A stretch of 64,000 bases of DNA from Whitmania pigra (GCA_021613335.1 JAJTWR010000299.1:2346001-2410000); one strand, 5' to 3'. Counted from the stretch's first letter, positions 1 to 12,826 are shown. Notes: generated from the sequence alone by a model not told the origin. Translations and numbers: made by a program.

Positions 1-3000
1 CAAAAACTTTGTATGTTGGCGAGTATTGCTAAAAAACAACAAACTTCCTACATAAAATATCAACATTGACATATTTAAGAGTTGACCCAATTGCATAATT
101 TTTCTTTACGAAATAACTACTTAATAAAAAAGAAAATATTTCAAAAAGAGTTTAACAAGATCCCAATATCTGCAATGATGACCAATGCAATAGTGTTAAT
201 TGTGGCACAAACATAGAAATGAACAAATAAACTCACGTGTGGTGTAAGTCTTAGATATTCAGAATAAAAGTTTTCAAAGCTGTCTAAACGCCCAATCGTA
301 ACCAAATAATTTGAGCTGCAAGAGTTCATTATGTAAGTCAGCTACTTATGTTTAAGTTGATATTAGAACTCAATATTTAAGTATTACTCAATAAATAGCT
401 TAACTCATTACCAAATAATTATTTTCTTGATTCTTAATCTTATGTTTAAATAAAAAATAAATCACAACATACTAATAGCTAGTGACTTTAGAGCTGTTGC
501 CAAGAAGATTCTCAAGTCCATTATCCTTGATGATTTTGTTGGTCATATGAGCCAGTTTAAGACTCCTCAAATTTCTATAGCACTGCATAAATTAAATAAC
601 CGTGAATGAAAGACATTCTGAATGGCCGTGAATAACATCAACAACTAACTATTTCCATGGCTGTGACAAAAAATTCAACTGCAATAAAAATAGCAAGACA
701 TTAATTAAAGACATAAACCATTGGTATAACTTGCAATCATTACGATCAGTAGGCTCCTGGACGGTGATGTTTGTTTCACTAAGTATTGCCAGGATAGTCT
801 CTAGAACATTGCTTTTGACACCTGAAATTAAAATAGCAATTACTTTGGATTTCTAAGCCTCAAAGTGTTACAAGATGCAAATTAAACAAACGAGTGTTGG
901 AATAATATGTCCTCAGGACGTTTAACCAAGTTGTCAGGCTGGGTTCTGAAAAATAATCAAACTTGTGTTATTCTCAAATGTCAAATGCTCTTTTGTAACA
1001 TCTACTACTTATTGAATACACTTTGTAACAGAATAACAGGTTTCTTGCTTGTTAACATTAGCAGGTCAAATGAAAAATAAATTTTACGCACCAATTCCAC
1101 ATTTATTCATCTCAGCCAAAATGTTTTTCGCGAGGTCTCGAGAATTCTGTAAGTCATATTCGTTCTTTGCGATGACACCCAGAACCTCATTAAATGTTTT
1201 GGTATTGGGTGCAACCTTGTTCAAACCCATGGTTCTCAAAATGTCCTAGAAATATGGTATAAATCTCATGAGTGACAGTATATTTTTTTCATTAATTTGT
1301 TACTGAAATGCAAAACTATTTTGAGATCAACAAATATTTGTTATCAGGTGACTAACAAGAGCAGAATTGAAAGATTCATCAGCATTCATGCCAAGATGGT
1401 TGATGCAGGAAATAACTGCATTATATGTGGACACATCGACTGGAAATATAGAAAAAAGATGCAGAATGGTAACAAAATTGGTTCATATTAAGCCAAAAAC
1501 TCACAGTTGACCTTGTTTTGCAACTCCTTTAGGTATTGCTCATAAGCGAGATCATAGGCTGAGAACTTCAGTAAACATTTGCATTTTAATGACATAAAAA
1601 AAAGGCTTAATTATGTAAGTCTGACTCCACAAACAAATGGCGAAATAATATTTGTGAATAACTGATAATCATAATAATCAAATTGACAACCTTGACCATT
1701 CCTTTAATGTAGCTACAAACATTTCTATGACTAGGATTGTCCATATCTTTAAACAAGCTGTCTGCAGGACCATCAACTCTGAATGAAATTGAAAAGATAT
1801 CATTCAGGCCATAATATTTACATAAAGTAGTTGTAAATGTGAAGCATTATTAATACTCACAAGTAAAAATAACGTAATAAATATTTATAAGAATTAATAC
1901 GATCGCATGATATCCTCACTTCCACTTCCTGCGGAAATTGTTATTTCCGGCAACACTCGACAAATTTTCATCTCCGAAATCTTCTTTCCTAACAATACAA
2001 CAAAAAAGATTTAGAAAGTTAACAGGCAAGCAACAAGAGCACAAGATCGGTTCATGTTATTGATTATCAACATGAAAACATTACGCATTCACACTCTACA
2101 CCCAAGGACAGAAAACAAACGTTGCATAACATTAAAATGTTAGCATTTCAAAACTGATCATTACAACGCTTGTGATTCATGGAAATCTAAGACAGTTGAA
2201 AATAATGCAACAAAATTATTTAAAACACAGTAATAATAATAGCAACTATTATAAATAATAATAACATTAATAATGATGACGATTATGATTATTAAATATT
2301 AATAATAATACCAACAATAATAACAACAATTTGCAATAAAATAATTTAATGTAGCAATAAATAATAATTCAAGATCAACCACAACCTCTGAAGCTCATTC
2401 TGAAAGTGAATGTCAATCAAATCATTCGGTTGTGGCAGAGCTTCGTGATTGGTGAAGCAGAGAAGATCAAAAAGATCATCAAGAACTTCTCTGGAGATTT
2501 CAATACCTGTGTTCAGAAATCAAAAAATCAGTACATAAATGTCCTACAAATAATTTCATTAAATAATTAATGTAATAATAATTAAATAATTAATGTAATC
2601 ATTAAAAAATAAAATCATTAGTAGAAATAAAAACCTTCATCAAACAGCTTTCGGTAGGAGTCGTAAGATTCAATGGGAAGCCTCATTGCAATTCTTTCCT
2701 TCAATCCATCGACACTGTCCAGTCCCAAAGCTGGAGCAGTTGGAGGCATGAAGTCCTACCAAAAATATTCCAATCATTATCTATGAAGTGATTCTAATTA
2801 CAGGAATAAAAAAATAGTTATCTAAATATTCAAAAACTTCAACAATCTTTGTTATAAGAAACTAAAAACAAAAAGCTCACTTTGATGGCTGGGTAGGCAG
2901 TGGAGTTTTGGAACAATGCTGGATATTTGCTCATTACAAATCTAGCAGCATTCTTTCCAGACACATATGAGATACTATATTCCCTCTAATAAAAAAAAAG

Positions 3001-3483
3001 TGGCTTGGATGTGGTGGCAAATTGAATATCACAACACTAACCTTATCAATATTTGACACAGGAATGAGGAATGGATCGTCTATGAAGTGGTAGTGAGGAG
3101 ACGAATAATCCTTAAAAAGTGTTCATCCAAATTATCAATATAAACCTCCTTATTATACTTTAACAATAACAAATCTTACAGGTTTTGTGACTGAACTGAG
3201 AGCCTTTAGAATTGATAAGTTATCCCTTAAACGATAAAACTTGTCATCAAACAACAACACATCTTTAAATCTCAAACTCCAAATAATACCTTTTCACTCT
3301 CTTTGGTATCTCAATGGAACTATATTGCCTGCAATTCCTGTTTGCATAAATTAATTACTTAACTATAAATATTTCTAAAGTTCCATTCAATGAAATTCAA
3401 TAAGACAAGTATTGAGCTAATCAAACTTATGCTCACCTTATAGCATTGCTTTTTAAGATGTCCACAAAACGTATCAACCTCAT
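1..3483 (-). CDS. PTCD3: PTCD3 / mitoribosomal protein mS39, N-terminal and middle part (3' end beyond window)
   Basis: Pentatricopeptide-repeat protein of the mitochondrial small ribosomal subunit (mS39), which helps feed mRNA into the mitoribosome. Coding exons read on the minus strand: 3437-3483 (start ATG at 3483; basic leader starting MRLIRFVDILKS, fitting a mitochondrial presequence), 3290-3337, 3180-3225, 3042-3110, 2881-2985, 2635-2755, 2386-2506, 1920-1988, then roughly 1692-1787, 1505-1572, 1340-1440, 1105-1248, 728-821, 484-590 and 230-315. Junctions keep frame. Key matches to the family are NAARFVMSKYPALFQ, the segment ending LKERIAMRLPIESYDSYRKL, VLDDLFDLLCF, CSYIKGMVK, and a PPR-like stretch with APNTKTFNEVLGVI. 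About 445 residues are visible against about 690 in vertebrates, so the C-terminus lies left of the window. An AAT-rich microsatellite (about 2224-2345) sits in the intron at 1989-2385. Identity is confident; the left-most exon borders are approximate. Confidence 0.88.
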
Positions 3484-4844
3484 TTCTAAAAGTACCTTGT
3501 CCTCGCTTCAAAATCTAAACAAAAATATGTAGTGGTTGTAGAAACATTATAATAATTCCAACTCCTTGAAAAATCCATTTCTGCAAAACATAGAAGAAAT
3601 CTATACAAAATTTACAATCTTGAGGTATTAGCCAATAAATTATTGGACCATCTTACTTTTAACAAAAATGTTAACATACTTTAGTCAACATCACTATCAC
3701 TTCGAAACGCAACATTAAATACATAAAACTTGTCATTAATACTAATACTATGTTTCTTCCTCTTTAAGCGAAAATTCATACTTCACCAATATAGTTAACA
3801 ATACATTATAAATTATAGATGTGCAACGTTCTTAGCCTTTCAATCGCATGCAAATACAATTAATATCAATTTGACCAAAACGCATTAGTACCCAACCGAG
3901 GTAATGATTTACCTTCGACTAATTTTACTTCAGTCTATTCAGAAGATCGCTGAGCAGAACCACAGGTGAACGATAATGAGTACCATACACAATGTTACTT
4001 CAGAATAATATGAGGTTTATTTTATTTTATTTAAACTTCTAACATAGTGTTAGACATTGTTGTTTTATAATGTATGTTTAAATTTGTCATGAAAACGATT
4101 TTCATAAAATGTTGATTTAGAAATAAAGTCCATAAACCTTTTTTATATTTTATATTTACTATTTACTGTTTTGCTAAGGTTTTTTTTAGAAAAAATAAAT
4201 ATCATATAAATTAAAATTTATAACAATTGCACAACCTAATATTTATTAGAAATTATGTTTTGCCAATAAAAATCAATGGCTAAATAGAAGCAAAATAGAA
4301 CTTTGACCTTTGGATTTAGTGAGGTTACTTATGAGATGGCTGATAAAAAAATTAAGATTAAAATGCATAATAAAATATTATAAAAATGTTTCATGCATAG
4401 AATACCAATAAAACTAACAATATTCCAGAAAAATAACTTATGAAGCTTTTATAGAGGGGTCACCCACAAGTGAACTAATTTTGCCGATTCTCGTCTCTCA
4501 GGGTTAAAAATCTCCTACAGGTGCTTATAATTTACCAAATTCATGTTAGTTTGATTACTTTATTTGTATACGGTATTTGCATGTATTTACATTATGATTA
4601 TATAGTAATTACATATTATAATTTAATTTTTTAAAGATGCTTTTAATGTCCTTTCACGATTTGTAAGCATCCCAATTGCCCAATATGATAACCTTTGCAC
4701 TTGCAGCCTCGCAAGGTTTGTGCGCACCAGTCTTGTCATATTTGTTTTCAGAACCTCTCCTAATCTCCGAAAATGGCTTCGAGAAGTGAGATTATTATTC
4801 ACAATTTCCATACTTAGGCTTGCACAATTAAATAGTTTAAGTGT
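3484..4844. promoter_or_regulatory. Shared upstream region between divergent PTCD3 and NIT2
   Basis: About 1.36 kb separates the two start codons, which point away from each other, so both promoters and 5' UTRs must lie here. The DNA is AT-rich. I see no clear TATA or initiator pair and no conserved coding signal. A 62-codon minus-strand open frame at 4623-4811 has no recognisable motif and is treated as chance. A bidirectional promoter is inference from layout only. Confidence 0.4.
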
Positions 4845-6526
4845 ATGGTGTTTGTTATAAATGCCAACCTTGGAGTTTCATCTGCGTTTGCGTGATGCCA
4901 TTCATCTGTCGCACGTCACAAAATGTTTTAAAAATTCTTCACCTCTTTATGAATAGCAATTGTTGCAATTACAGAATTTAGGTTGGCCCTAATTCAGTTT
5001 TGTGCTACTTCAAACAAAAAAGAAAATCTGGCTAAAATCACAAAAATGATTAACGAGGCGTGCAAGAATGGTGCAAACGTTTTAAGTCTTCCAGTAAGAT
5101 ACTCTAGTTAAAGTTTTTGGATTTATGAAAGGTTAACTCAGAAACTTTTGTAGGAATGTTGCAATTCGCCATATGGTCACCAGTATTTCTCTGAGCATGC
5201 TGAAACTATCCCTGGAGAATCCACAAACGTTTTTTCAAAAGCAGCAGCCGACAACAAAATTTACTTAATTGCAGGCAGGATCCCTAGAGCCTTACTTTAT
5301 CATAACATAATTTGCTCTAGTATCTTGCTTTATTAGGATCAATCATTGAAAGAAGGGATGACAAACTATATAACACTTGTACTGTGTTTGGACCAGATGG
5401 AAAACTTTTGTCAACTTATAGCAAAGTATTAATGTTTTTGCATGTGTTCTATCAATCCTTTTTGCAATTTTAAAATTCCACTGAATATGAATGTACATCA
5501 TATTTTAAGCATGTTTTTCATACTACTTTTTGAATGCTCTATAATATTTCAGATGCATCTTTTTGATGTTGATGTTCCTGGAAAAATATCTTTCCAAGAG
5601 TCAAAATCATTGGCAGCAGGAAACTCATTGGCAATATTGGATCTTCGTTAGTTTCATAATTAGGCATTGTTGGTTGTTGGAGATGTCCTTAAATTTTGTC
5701 AATTTCAAGTTTATTTAATCATTTCCCATTGATAGCATTTTGCAGGGTTGGCCTGGGAATATGTTATGACATTAGATTTCCTGAGATTGCTCAACTCTAT
5801 GCTAAACATGGTAAAGTTTGTTAATCCTAATATAGTTTTAAAATTTAGTAGCTAATATTATTAAAATATACATATAATTAGTAAAATGATCATGAATCAG
5901 TGAAACAAAGTCATACTTGTGAAATTAAAAAAAAATCATCTAGATAACCATTTTTAGCATTGGGTCTATCAAATGATAATGTGCATGCAATTAAAAAAAA
6001 ATGTTTGAATTTCTTAGGATGTAAACTTTTAATGTTCTGTGGTGCTTTCAATATGACCACTGGTCCTGCTCACTGGGAACTCCTAATTAGAGCAAGGGCA
6101 CTTGATAGTCAAGCTTATCTTGCTGCCACCAGTCTCGCAAGGGACGCCTCTGCTTCATATGTGTCTTATGGCCATTCAATGGTGGTTGATCCTTGGTGAG
6201 TATTTAAAGTAGTTCTCAATCAAATAACTTTTTAAATATAAATTTTATATTAAGATATTTTTATTCTCTTTTGTTCCAGGGCCAAAGTTATTTCATCCAT
6301 TGATGAAAAAGAAGGCATTATCTATGCCGACATAGGTTTGTCTTCTTCTGAAATGTGCATTTTTAATTTAATTCATATTCACTGTGTCATTTTAAATTCT
6401 AAATCAATTTTAGATTTGGATCATGTTGAGGAGGTAAGAAGCATGATTCCAGTGCTAAAACAAAAAAGAGAAGACTTGTACAAGGTTGAAAGTGTGGATG
6501 CCATCAATGTCTTCAAATCAGACTAA
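4845..6526 (+). CDS. NIT2: NIT2, omega-amidase (nitrilase superfamily)
   Basis: Omega-amidase hydrolyses alpha-ketoglutaramate and alpha-ketosuccinamate, clearing products of glutamine and asparagine transamination. Exons: 4845-4849 (ATG plus two bases, inferred), 4982-5093, 5154-5274, 5337-5425, 5553-5646, 5736-5810, 6018-6195, 6280-6335, 6414-6526 (TAA). Summed frame gives 280 residues against 276 in human NIT2. Visible nitrilase features are the catalytic Glu in [10 protein letters not shown], the catalytic Lys region at the end of exon 4 (LLSTYSK, followed by [11 protein letters not shown]), the catalytic Cys in [11 protein letters not shown], then [19 protein letters not shown] and the C-terminal [12 protein letters not shown]. 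The first coding exon is the least certain part: a 5-nt exon followed by a GTTTGT donor, joining to an acceptor at 4981, gives MVLALIQF, which fits the family start. The intron at 5275-5336 has a GC donor. Confidence 0.9.
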
Positions 6527-7041
6527 GCGCATTGCTGGTAGCCAAAGACTTACATACACTTCTTTTTATTTTTGATCCATTGACTTTTGTTTTAATTAAG
6601 ATATTTCATGGTAATTATAATTCCTTGAGCTGAAATCCTAAGCAAAGAACTTCATCTAAGTGCCCCCTCTTGGTTTGCTATGTTTTGGCTCAATGGCAAA
6701 GTTGATCAGTATTTGGGTTGCCTGCTGTTGTGAGCAAATGTCTACATACTTTTGTAGGATATATAATAGAGCACTATTTTTAAAGATGACTTTTAACTGA
6801 ATTATTTTGTGAAACCCAGATTTGGATAAGTTATTTGAAAAAAAATTAAATTAAGATTATTATGTCAAAGCGATCAACTCCCCTAACTGGGCCTCGGTAA
6901 AATCATGGAACATCGACCTCGGCGATAAAAAGGCAACTGTCAATATGAGTAACGTGAGCCACCACCATTCAAGCAACAGAACTTCATAGGTCTTTAAATT
7001 AGATAATTCCAAATCATTAATTTTTTCCAATAATATTATTT

Positions 7042-7650
7042 TGCAAGATGGGCCCAGGAATATGTTATGATATCGGATTTCCACAATAATATTCTAGAAA
7101 CAGTGCACACTATATTCTGAGATCAGCAATAGCAGCCATAAGCACATTACAACAATTTAAAGCTCTCCCTAGGAGCTACTGATGTTCTGCAGAGCTTTCA
7201 GCAACATTTTTGGTCTTACTCATGGCAACAGCAAGAGCATTTGACAACCAAGTATAATTCACCAAAACAAGCCTGGCAAAAGACACATCTCATTTCGTAT
7301 TCTGTGGCCACTCAATTGTGGTTGACCCTTGGCGAGTTTGTGGCGCAGTTACAAATTAAAATATTCTGCTCTGGCAATAGAATCTGCTGCTAAAATTTAA
7401 AGTCACACTTATTTTAATCAAATTTTATGGGAAAAGTAGTTTCATCTGCTGGAAAGAAAGAAAGCATTTTCCATGCCGACATTGGTTCACTGCCTAGACT
7501 ATTTGAATTTGGTTTCGGAATTAATCTTTCCCTATAAATATCAGACTTAGGATATGTTGACCAAGTAAGAATAATGCCTCTATTAAAGCAAAAAAGAGAA
7601 GACTTATACAAATCCAATGAAATTTCAAAAGCTATGGATACCTCTACAAT
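7042..7650 (+). pseudogene. Decayed partial tandem copy of NIT2 (equivalents of exons 5-8)
   Basis: About 0.5 kb after the NIT2 stop the same exon series reappears in the same order and strand. The blocks are GICYDIGFP (about 7055-7082, followed by a stop); a block at about 7165-7335 matching the large exon, with TARAFDNQVY and a GHS(I)VVDPW-like segment; GKVVSSAGKKESIFHADI (about 7430-7484); and a final block with [11 protein letters not shown] (about 7545-7620). Frames between and inside blocks are broken by stops and small deletions, and the exons for the N-terminal half are missing. Diverged intron-like spacers remain between the blocks. A processed cDNA copy would lack them, so this looks like a local DNA duplication. 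Not expected to encode an enzyme. Confidence 0.82.
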
Positions 7651-7690
7651 ATTGAGTGAAGTGCTTGAAAGTTCTTCTAAATGGTTGTTA

Positions 7691-8576
7691 TTTTAAAATC
7701 TTAATCTGAATAACAAATAGTGCACTTACAATGGTGAAAACAATTGTTGTACATCTGCTGCTCTTGTTTTTGCAGTTGTTGCTTGAAAATAATATCTAAA
7801 GGTTTAAAACAATGCTTGTTTTTATGAAAAATCGGACATAAACAACAATGAAGATAAATTGGGTTGGACCATCCACTAAAGTTGGACTCGTAATATCACT
7901 CCTCGATTATATTGTAAATGTTTTGCAAACATGATCTACAAAGCACAAACTACGACGTTCATAGGAAAAGCTAAATTGCTAACATGAATAAAACCAATAT
8001 ACACAACATTGAAAATAAAGGGCCCATAATGTACTTGTAAATCCGGAGAAACATTTACACAACTGAATGCTCTGGAAATAAAATTTATCTTTACATGTGC
8101 TGCTGTCATTACCGCACGCACGCGCACACACGCGAGAGTAGCCAGGAGGTCAGTATCTTCTGGTATCCAGGTAGGAGGAAACATCTATCCTGTGTTTGAA
8201 AAGCTGATTTGATTAATCCAATTGCTAAAATGAACTTTTAAAAGACTATCTCACCCTCCATTAATTTCCATTCCATATACTGGAGTCCTTTAAAATAACA
8301 TCATCATCAATATCACATGATAATATTCAACCATTGTTGGAAGACAGCATGACATTATTATCTCAACTAATTTCAAAAAACATTATTTGGAAATAAGCAA
8401 TGTCGAACTAAGGCTCACTTCAACAACCCTTTAGTTGAAAACAACAATTTAAAGATACAACAACATAAGAGTTTTTATTCTTTTCAGAAGACCCTTTAGA
8501 AACGAAGGCGGATAATGCAGAAAGCCATTAATCTGATCTACCTACTAAATCATTTCACAACTAATTAATTAAATAA
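7691..8576. other. Non-coding stretch, probable 3' UTR/flank of the RBM4-like gene
   Basis: No family-like coding signal. An alternating purine-pyrimidine tract of the CA/CG type lies at about 8112-8135. The 82-codon minus-strand frame at 7936-8184 spans this repeat and reads as low-information translation. The region lies directly 3' of the RBM4-like stop, so part is probably its 3' UTR. Confidence 0.35.
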
Positions 8577-10519
8577 CTACCTTAATCTCTGCGTGTAATA
8601 GTCAGCAGGAGGTCTGGTGATTGAATCAGTCTGCGGATAAACCAAATTTGTCGAACCGGCCACAAATCTACTTCCAGTCAGTCCAGGAAAAGCAGGATTT
8701 GGAGGATCAAAGCCAATAATTCCAGCTGATGCAGGGTATGTACTGTTCCCAGTAACAGGATACCTTGTGGGCATTTACAATCAATACTAGGCTAAATTCT
8801 ATGATTTAGGTCTATGTTTTATGCATGACACACATTCAAAATCTTTTTTACTTTGCAATTACTGCATGCATACACAGATGAGCAATATTTAAATCTAAAA
8901 ATGTTAAAATCATAATTTACATTAATAAATAATGTATTAATTACAGAATAATAACTTTTCAAAGTTGAGTCACCTGATATTGACTGCTGCTGGATAAGCA
9001 GATGAATCAGGGAAAGTTGGATTTGATGAGGGAGTGTAGAGGGAATTGGAAGTGTTCTGGAAGAGTAGGTTTGTAGATCCATTGAAGCTAGGTGTTCGAT
9101 TATCACTTGGAAATTCTCTATTGTAAAGTGAGGATTGGAAAGCTGTCTGGGCAGCATATTCCAATGAGTAGCCAGGAAAAGTGATAGGTATCTCAGGCTT
9201 CCTTTCGTAAGGATTGTATCTATCAGGTGTTGTTATGTGAGGCTCAATGAACATCGGAATAGCTTTGTTTTCCCTCCTTCTGTCTTCCTCTCTCGATGCG
9301 TACGGCCCTCTAGATTCTCTGACAAGACATTATCATCAACCATCACCATGCAGGACTCCACAAACACAATAATAACCTATAACCTATGTAATCTAGGAAC
9401 ATTGATAATTTATGAATGATTTCACATTTTACCATAAAAAAAATAAAAGAGTAAAATTAAAAGTAAGAAAAGAATCAAATCTCTACATTAGTTATAGATC
9501 AACTAATGACCATATTTGAATTTTATCAGTTTTATCTTTTGAACAACAATCTCATTTCAATGACAAATGAATACCTTATTGAAGCATCTTCATGATATTA
9601 CACAACCACAATATTAAATTACATAAAAAGACTTAAATGAAAGCAAAGAATCTACCTTTCCAAGTGACAGTCTTTAGACCTAGAACAATATTATCAACAT
9701 GAATTTACATGTCCCAACAGCGTTTAATAAACAGCAAATGTCCAAATGGATTCACAAAAAAGGCCAGCACCTATTTGATCCTAAATGATGCCAATCTACC
9801 TTAAATCTATGTTTCATTTTATATTCACTAATTCCAGTGGTCAAACAAATGTGTAAACTCATCAAATTAAAAACATTGTTATCAGTGAGCCAATAGGAAA
9901 AGTCACCAAAAATCAACTACAGAAAGAAGCAACACCATATCAAATTCTGCAGCAAGAAAAATTAACTTCAATATTATAACAACATTTTTAATCCTCACCA
10001 GTGCCCTTCTTTCCCACATCTGTAGCAGACATCTTTATCCCCCATGCCAGGCTTTGATCGAACCTTGCTATGTGACACCTAGCCAAAGAACAAGCCCATG
10101 AAGCAAATAAGCAACCAGAAAAAGAAGCAACTTTCACAACTGAAATTACTTGAATCCTAAGGTTACATCCCTGGAAATTTGTCCCATCCAAAAATTTCAG
10201 AGCCTTTTCTGCATCTGCAGGGCTTACATAATGCTGAAAAATATTAGACTTACGTTTTCAGGACTTACATAGGTTTAATCAATACATCAATTAAATAATA
10301 TATAAACAAATTGGATACAAATTAAAATAACATGTTCAAAATTAGTTATAAGTATATATCACCAGTTCACGAAAAAAACATAATCTTGCTTCACTCACGA
10401 CAAAAGCATAGTCTTTGACAACATCACATTCTGAAACTCTCCCCATTGTCTCAAATAGTGTTCGAAGACTTTGTGAATTACAGTTTCTTGGTATATTACC
10501 AACAAATAATTTAGTAGAC
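8577..10519 (-). CDS. RBM4/Lark-type RNA-binding protein: RRM plus CCHC knuckle (5' exon not found)
   Basis: RNA-binding protein of the RBM4/Lark family, known for roles in splicing, translation control and (in flies) circadian output. Exons read on the minus strand: 10399-10519, 10150-10233, 9999-10078, 9656-9679 (24 nt), 8974-9318, 8577-8763 (TAG). The first two give one RRM with RNP2-like KLFVGNIP and RNP1-like VKDYAFVHY. The next two give [19 protein letters not shown] then SKDC, the CCHC zinc knuckle typical of this family. The C-terminal 175 or so residues are Pro/Tyr/Ser/Asn-rich and look disordered. Human RBM4 has two RRMs; only the one next to the knuckle is visible. Exon 10399-10519 has no in-frame ATG before its acceptor, so an upstream coding exon is required and was not recognised. 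That exon may carry just a start or a further RRM. Confidence 0.82.
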
Positions 10520-12516
10520 CTTGAAATATTGTGATATTTATTAATTATTATTTATTATACATTTTAAAATAGAGATAAAACTAGCATTATAAGGTTCCAT
10601 AAATAATAAAATCCTAACTTTTCATCATATCATTCAAAATTAACAACTGAAAGTTATTACAATAAACCTTCCCAAAAATTACATCACAGATTTTATGAAG
10701 TGGAAAAGTTATTATAAAAATGTTCTTGTTATAATAAAATAATAACTTTTAGGTAACAAATGTTATTTGAAACTTGAAAAAGACCCAAATTGTCATTCAT
10801 TAATGTTTGTAAATCACATTTGTTAAAGATTCATTTAAATTTATTATATTTGAAATATACTTGCATATGTATTTGTAAATGTACCCTGACATTATTTTAC
10901 AAAATAAATATCATATTAAGAACTTAAATTATTGATTAAAGCACATCCTTACAATAATTTCAATGAAAATAAAGCAAATCATTTATGCAAATCAAAATTA
11001 ATATGGTACATGTCTTTAGTTTTCAGTGCCAGACATATATTTGTATTGTTAAGTCATCAGCAACATAGATAAATTTGAATTTAAATTAATTTAGAATAAA
11101 TAATTTCTAACAGCTCCCATCTCTTAACAATTAAAGCTTGCTAATAAAGGTAACCCAGTGTATTTTTATTCCATAATTAAATAAATTAAAAGCATTACAA
11201 AAATGTGACAAAAACTAAAACAGATTGCCTGTAAAGCTTAATGTTGGGAATGTAATAAGCAAGTCATGAGAGATACTATCTAAAATGTTTAACATTTAAT
11301 AAATAACGAAAATTTGATTCCGATCAATTCATGATTATAATCATCGGTTTCCACAGCACATAAGAATCATTTACTGTCTCGATCCAATAAACTTAGTTGC
11401 TAAAATAAATGTATGAGGTACAACCATAGCGGTCCACAACACAAAAGCATCAAATGTTTAAGTTCTATGTTCTCGAGAATAAATAGGCTCCCCAGCCATT
11501 CTTATTTCCTGATACATATCTAGGGGCAGATGTACAAAAACGAAAACAATATAATAAGAAATTATAAAACGCCTGCAGACTGCACCAGAAAAATTCAATC
11601 GACCTAACCCTGCCATGTTGATTATTTAGCAAAGACAATCGAATCTCGGTCTCAAACACGCCTACAATTAAACGCTTTCGTGACAAGTTTCTTAAAATTT
11701 ATTGCATAATTAGTTTTCAACGTCAAATATACATTTTACAATCACTTAACATAAAACCATCTTCCAGACGTTCTTTTACAATTTTAGAAAGGTGTCTGCT
11801 ATATGCAAGATCACGTCGGGATTTTCGTTATATTTAAAAAAATGTACAGTTTATTTATTTTTTATTTAGTAACTTTAGATTTTACCGTACCAATTTGAAA
11901 TAGATTCCATAAAGACAAGGTTTTATTGCTACTGATGCGGAACTAAATTCGCTCACAACGTTTGTAAATAACATTTTCTGAAACAAACCAGCAATGCAAA
12001 ACACTTGTCAAGCATTTTAATGTCATTTTTATCTAGAAGGTTTTCAAACTTTTCTTAAAATGCGGTTCAGGTCTACAAATTATTTTATGCCGCTTGTGAG
12101 TCACCTGATTTCTCCCGGGCTTATGAGTTTATGAGTCACAGAATAGAATTACCAGATAAATAGCAACTATCTTCCACTATCTCGTGAACCTTTGTAAATT
12201 ATTTTGTTGAAGCTTAGTAGCATATCACTTTTCCATGAGGCAGAAGAATAACGTCGCATTTAACAATTTAAAACCAATTTGAATTAGTCATAAACGAGAT
12301 CTGATTAATATTCATAAAAACGCTTTAACTGCGAAGTGATTGGCCAATCTTTATCTGAAATTGCCAATCGTTATTAAAACGCATATGTGCTTTCGTCCTT
12401 TTTAAAAATTTAATTACTTGATATTTGTAATTACTATATCTAGCACGTAGTTTTCTAGCAAGTTTTGAATACAGCATAATTATTTCGAATTAGCCGCTTC
12501 GCCAGAACAATGAGTT
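10520..12516. other. Upstream region of the RBM4-like gene, no confident coding
   Basis: AT-rich DNA that must contain the missing first exon(s), 5' UTR and promoter of the RBM4-like gene. I looked for RNP-type motifs on the minus strand and saw none. The 73-codon minus frame at 11465-11686 begins at a TTG, has no known motif and is not annotated. Confidence 0.3.
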
Positions 12517-12826
12517 AGGGGTCATCCATAAAGTTCGCAAATCTTTGCCAAAATTTTGACTCGCTCTCCGCGTTTCGTGTACCCACGCCTGGCGGACATC
12601 CTCATTTACGAAAAAATATTTCTTATAAGTTCATATTAATGAATAAGCAATTTCATTGTTCCAAGGTACAATCCGACTGTATCCGATCGGATAAATTTGT
12701 AACCAATATTAAATTTGCTTGGTTGTCTGTGATCGATTCACACATAAAAGTTTATTTAAATAATGGAAATAAAATAGTTAAATATATCTGCAATTAAAAA
12801 AACCCGGACGCCTTTTGGATGACCCT
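12517..12826. mobile_element. 310-bp MITE with ISL2EU/IS4EU-like termini
   Basis: The left end reads AGGGGTCATCCATAAAG. The right end, reversed and complemented, reads AGGGTCATCCAAAAGG. Termini are therefore inverted and imperfect, with TT on both outer sides (12515-12516 and 12827-12828) fitting a 2-bp target duplication. The start resembles, from memory, the termini of ISL2EU-type DNA transposons. No transposase reading frame is inside, so it is nonautonomous. Family assignment is tentative; the inverted termini are seen directly. Confidence 0.62.

Noticed and set aside
2224..2345. Repetitive array that might suggest CRISPR or satellite
   Set aside because: Simple AAT-type microsatellite in a PTCD3 intron; no spacer structure, and the window is eukaryotic.
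4623..4811. 62-codon minus-strand frame between PTCD3 and NIT2
   Set aside because: No family motif and no splice or UTR context; it lies in the shared promoter area. Treated as chance.
7936..8184. 82-codon minus-strand frame
   Set aside because: It spans a CA/CG repeat and lies 3' of the RBM4-like stop; translation is low-information.
11465..11686. 73-codon minus-strand frame upstream of the RBM4-like gene
   Set aside because: It starts at TTG, has no RRM or other motif and does not join to exon 10399-10519 in an obvious way.
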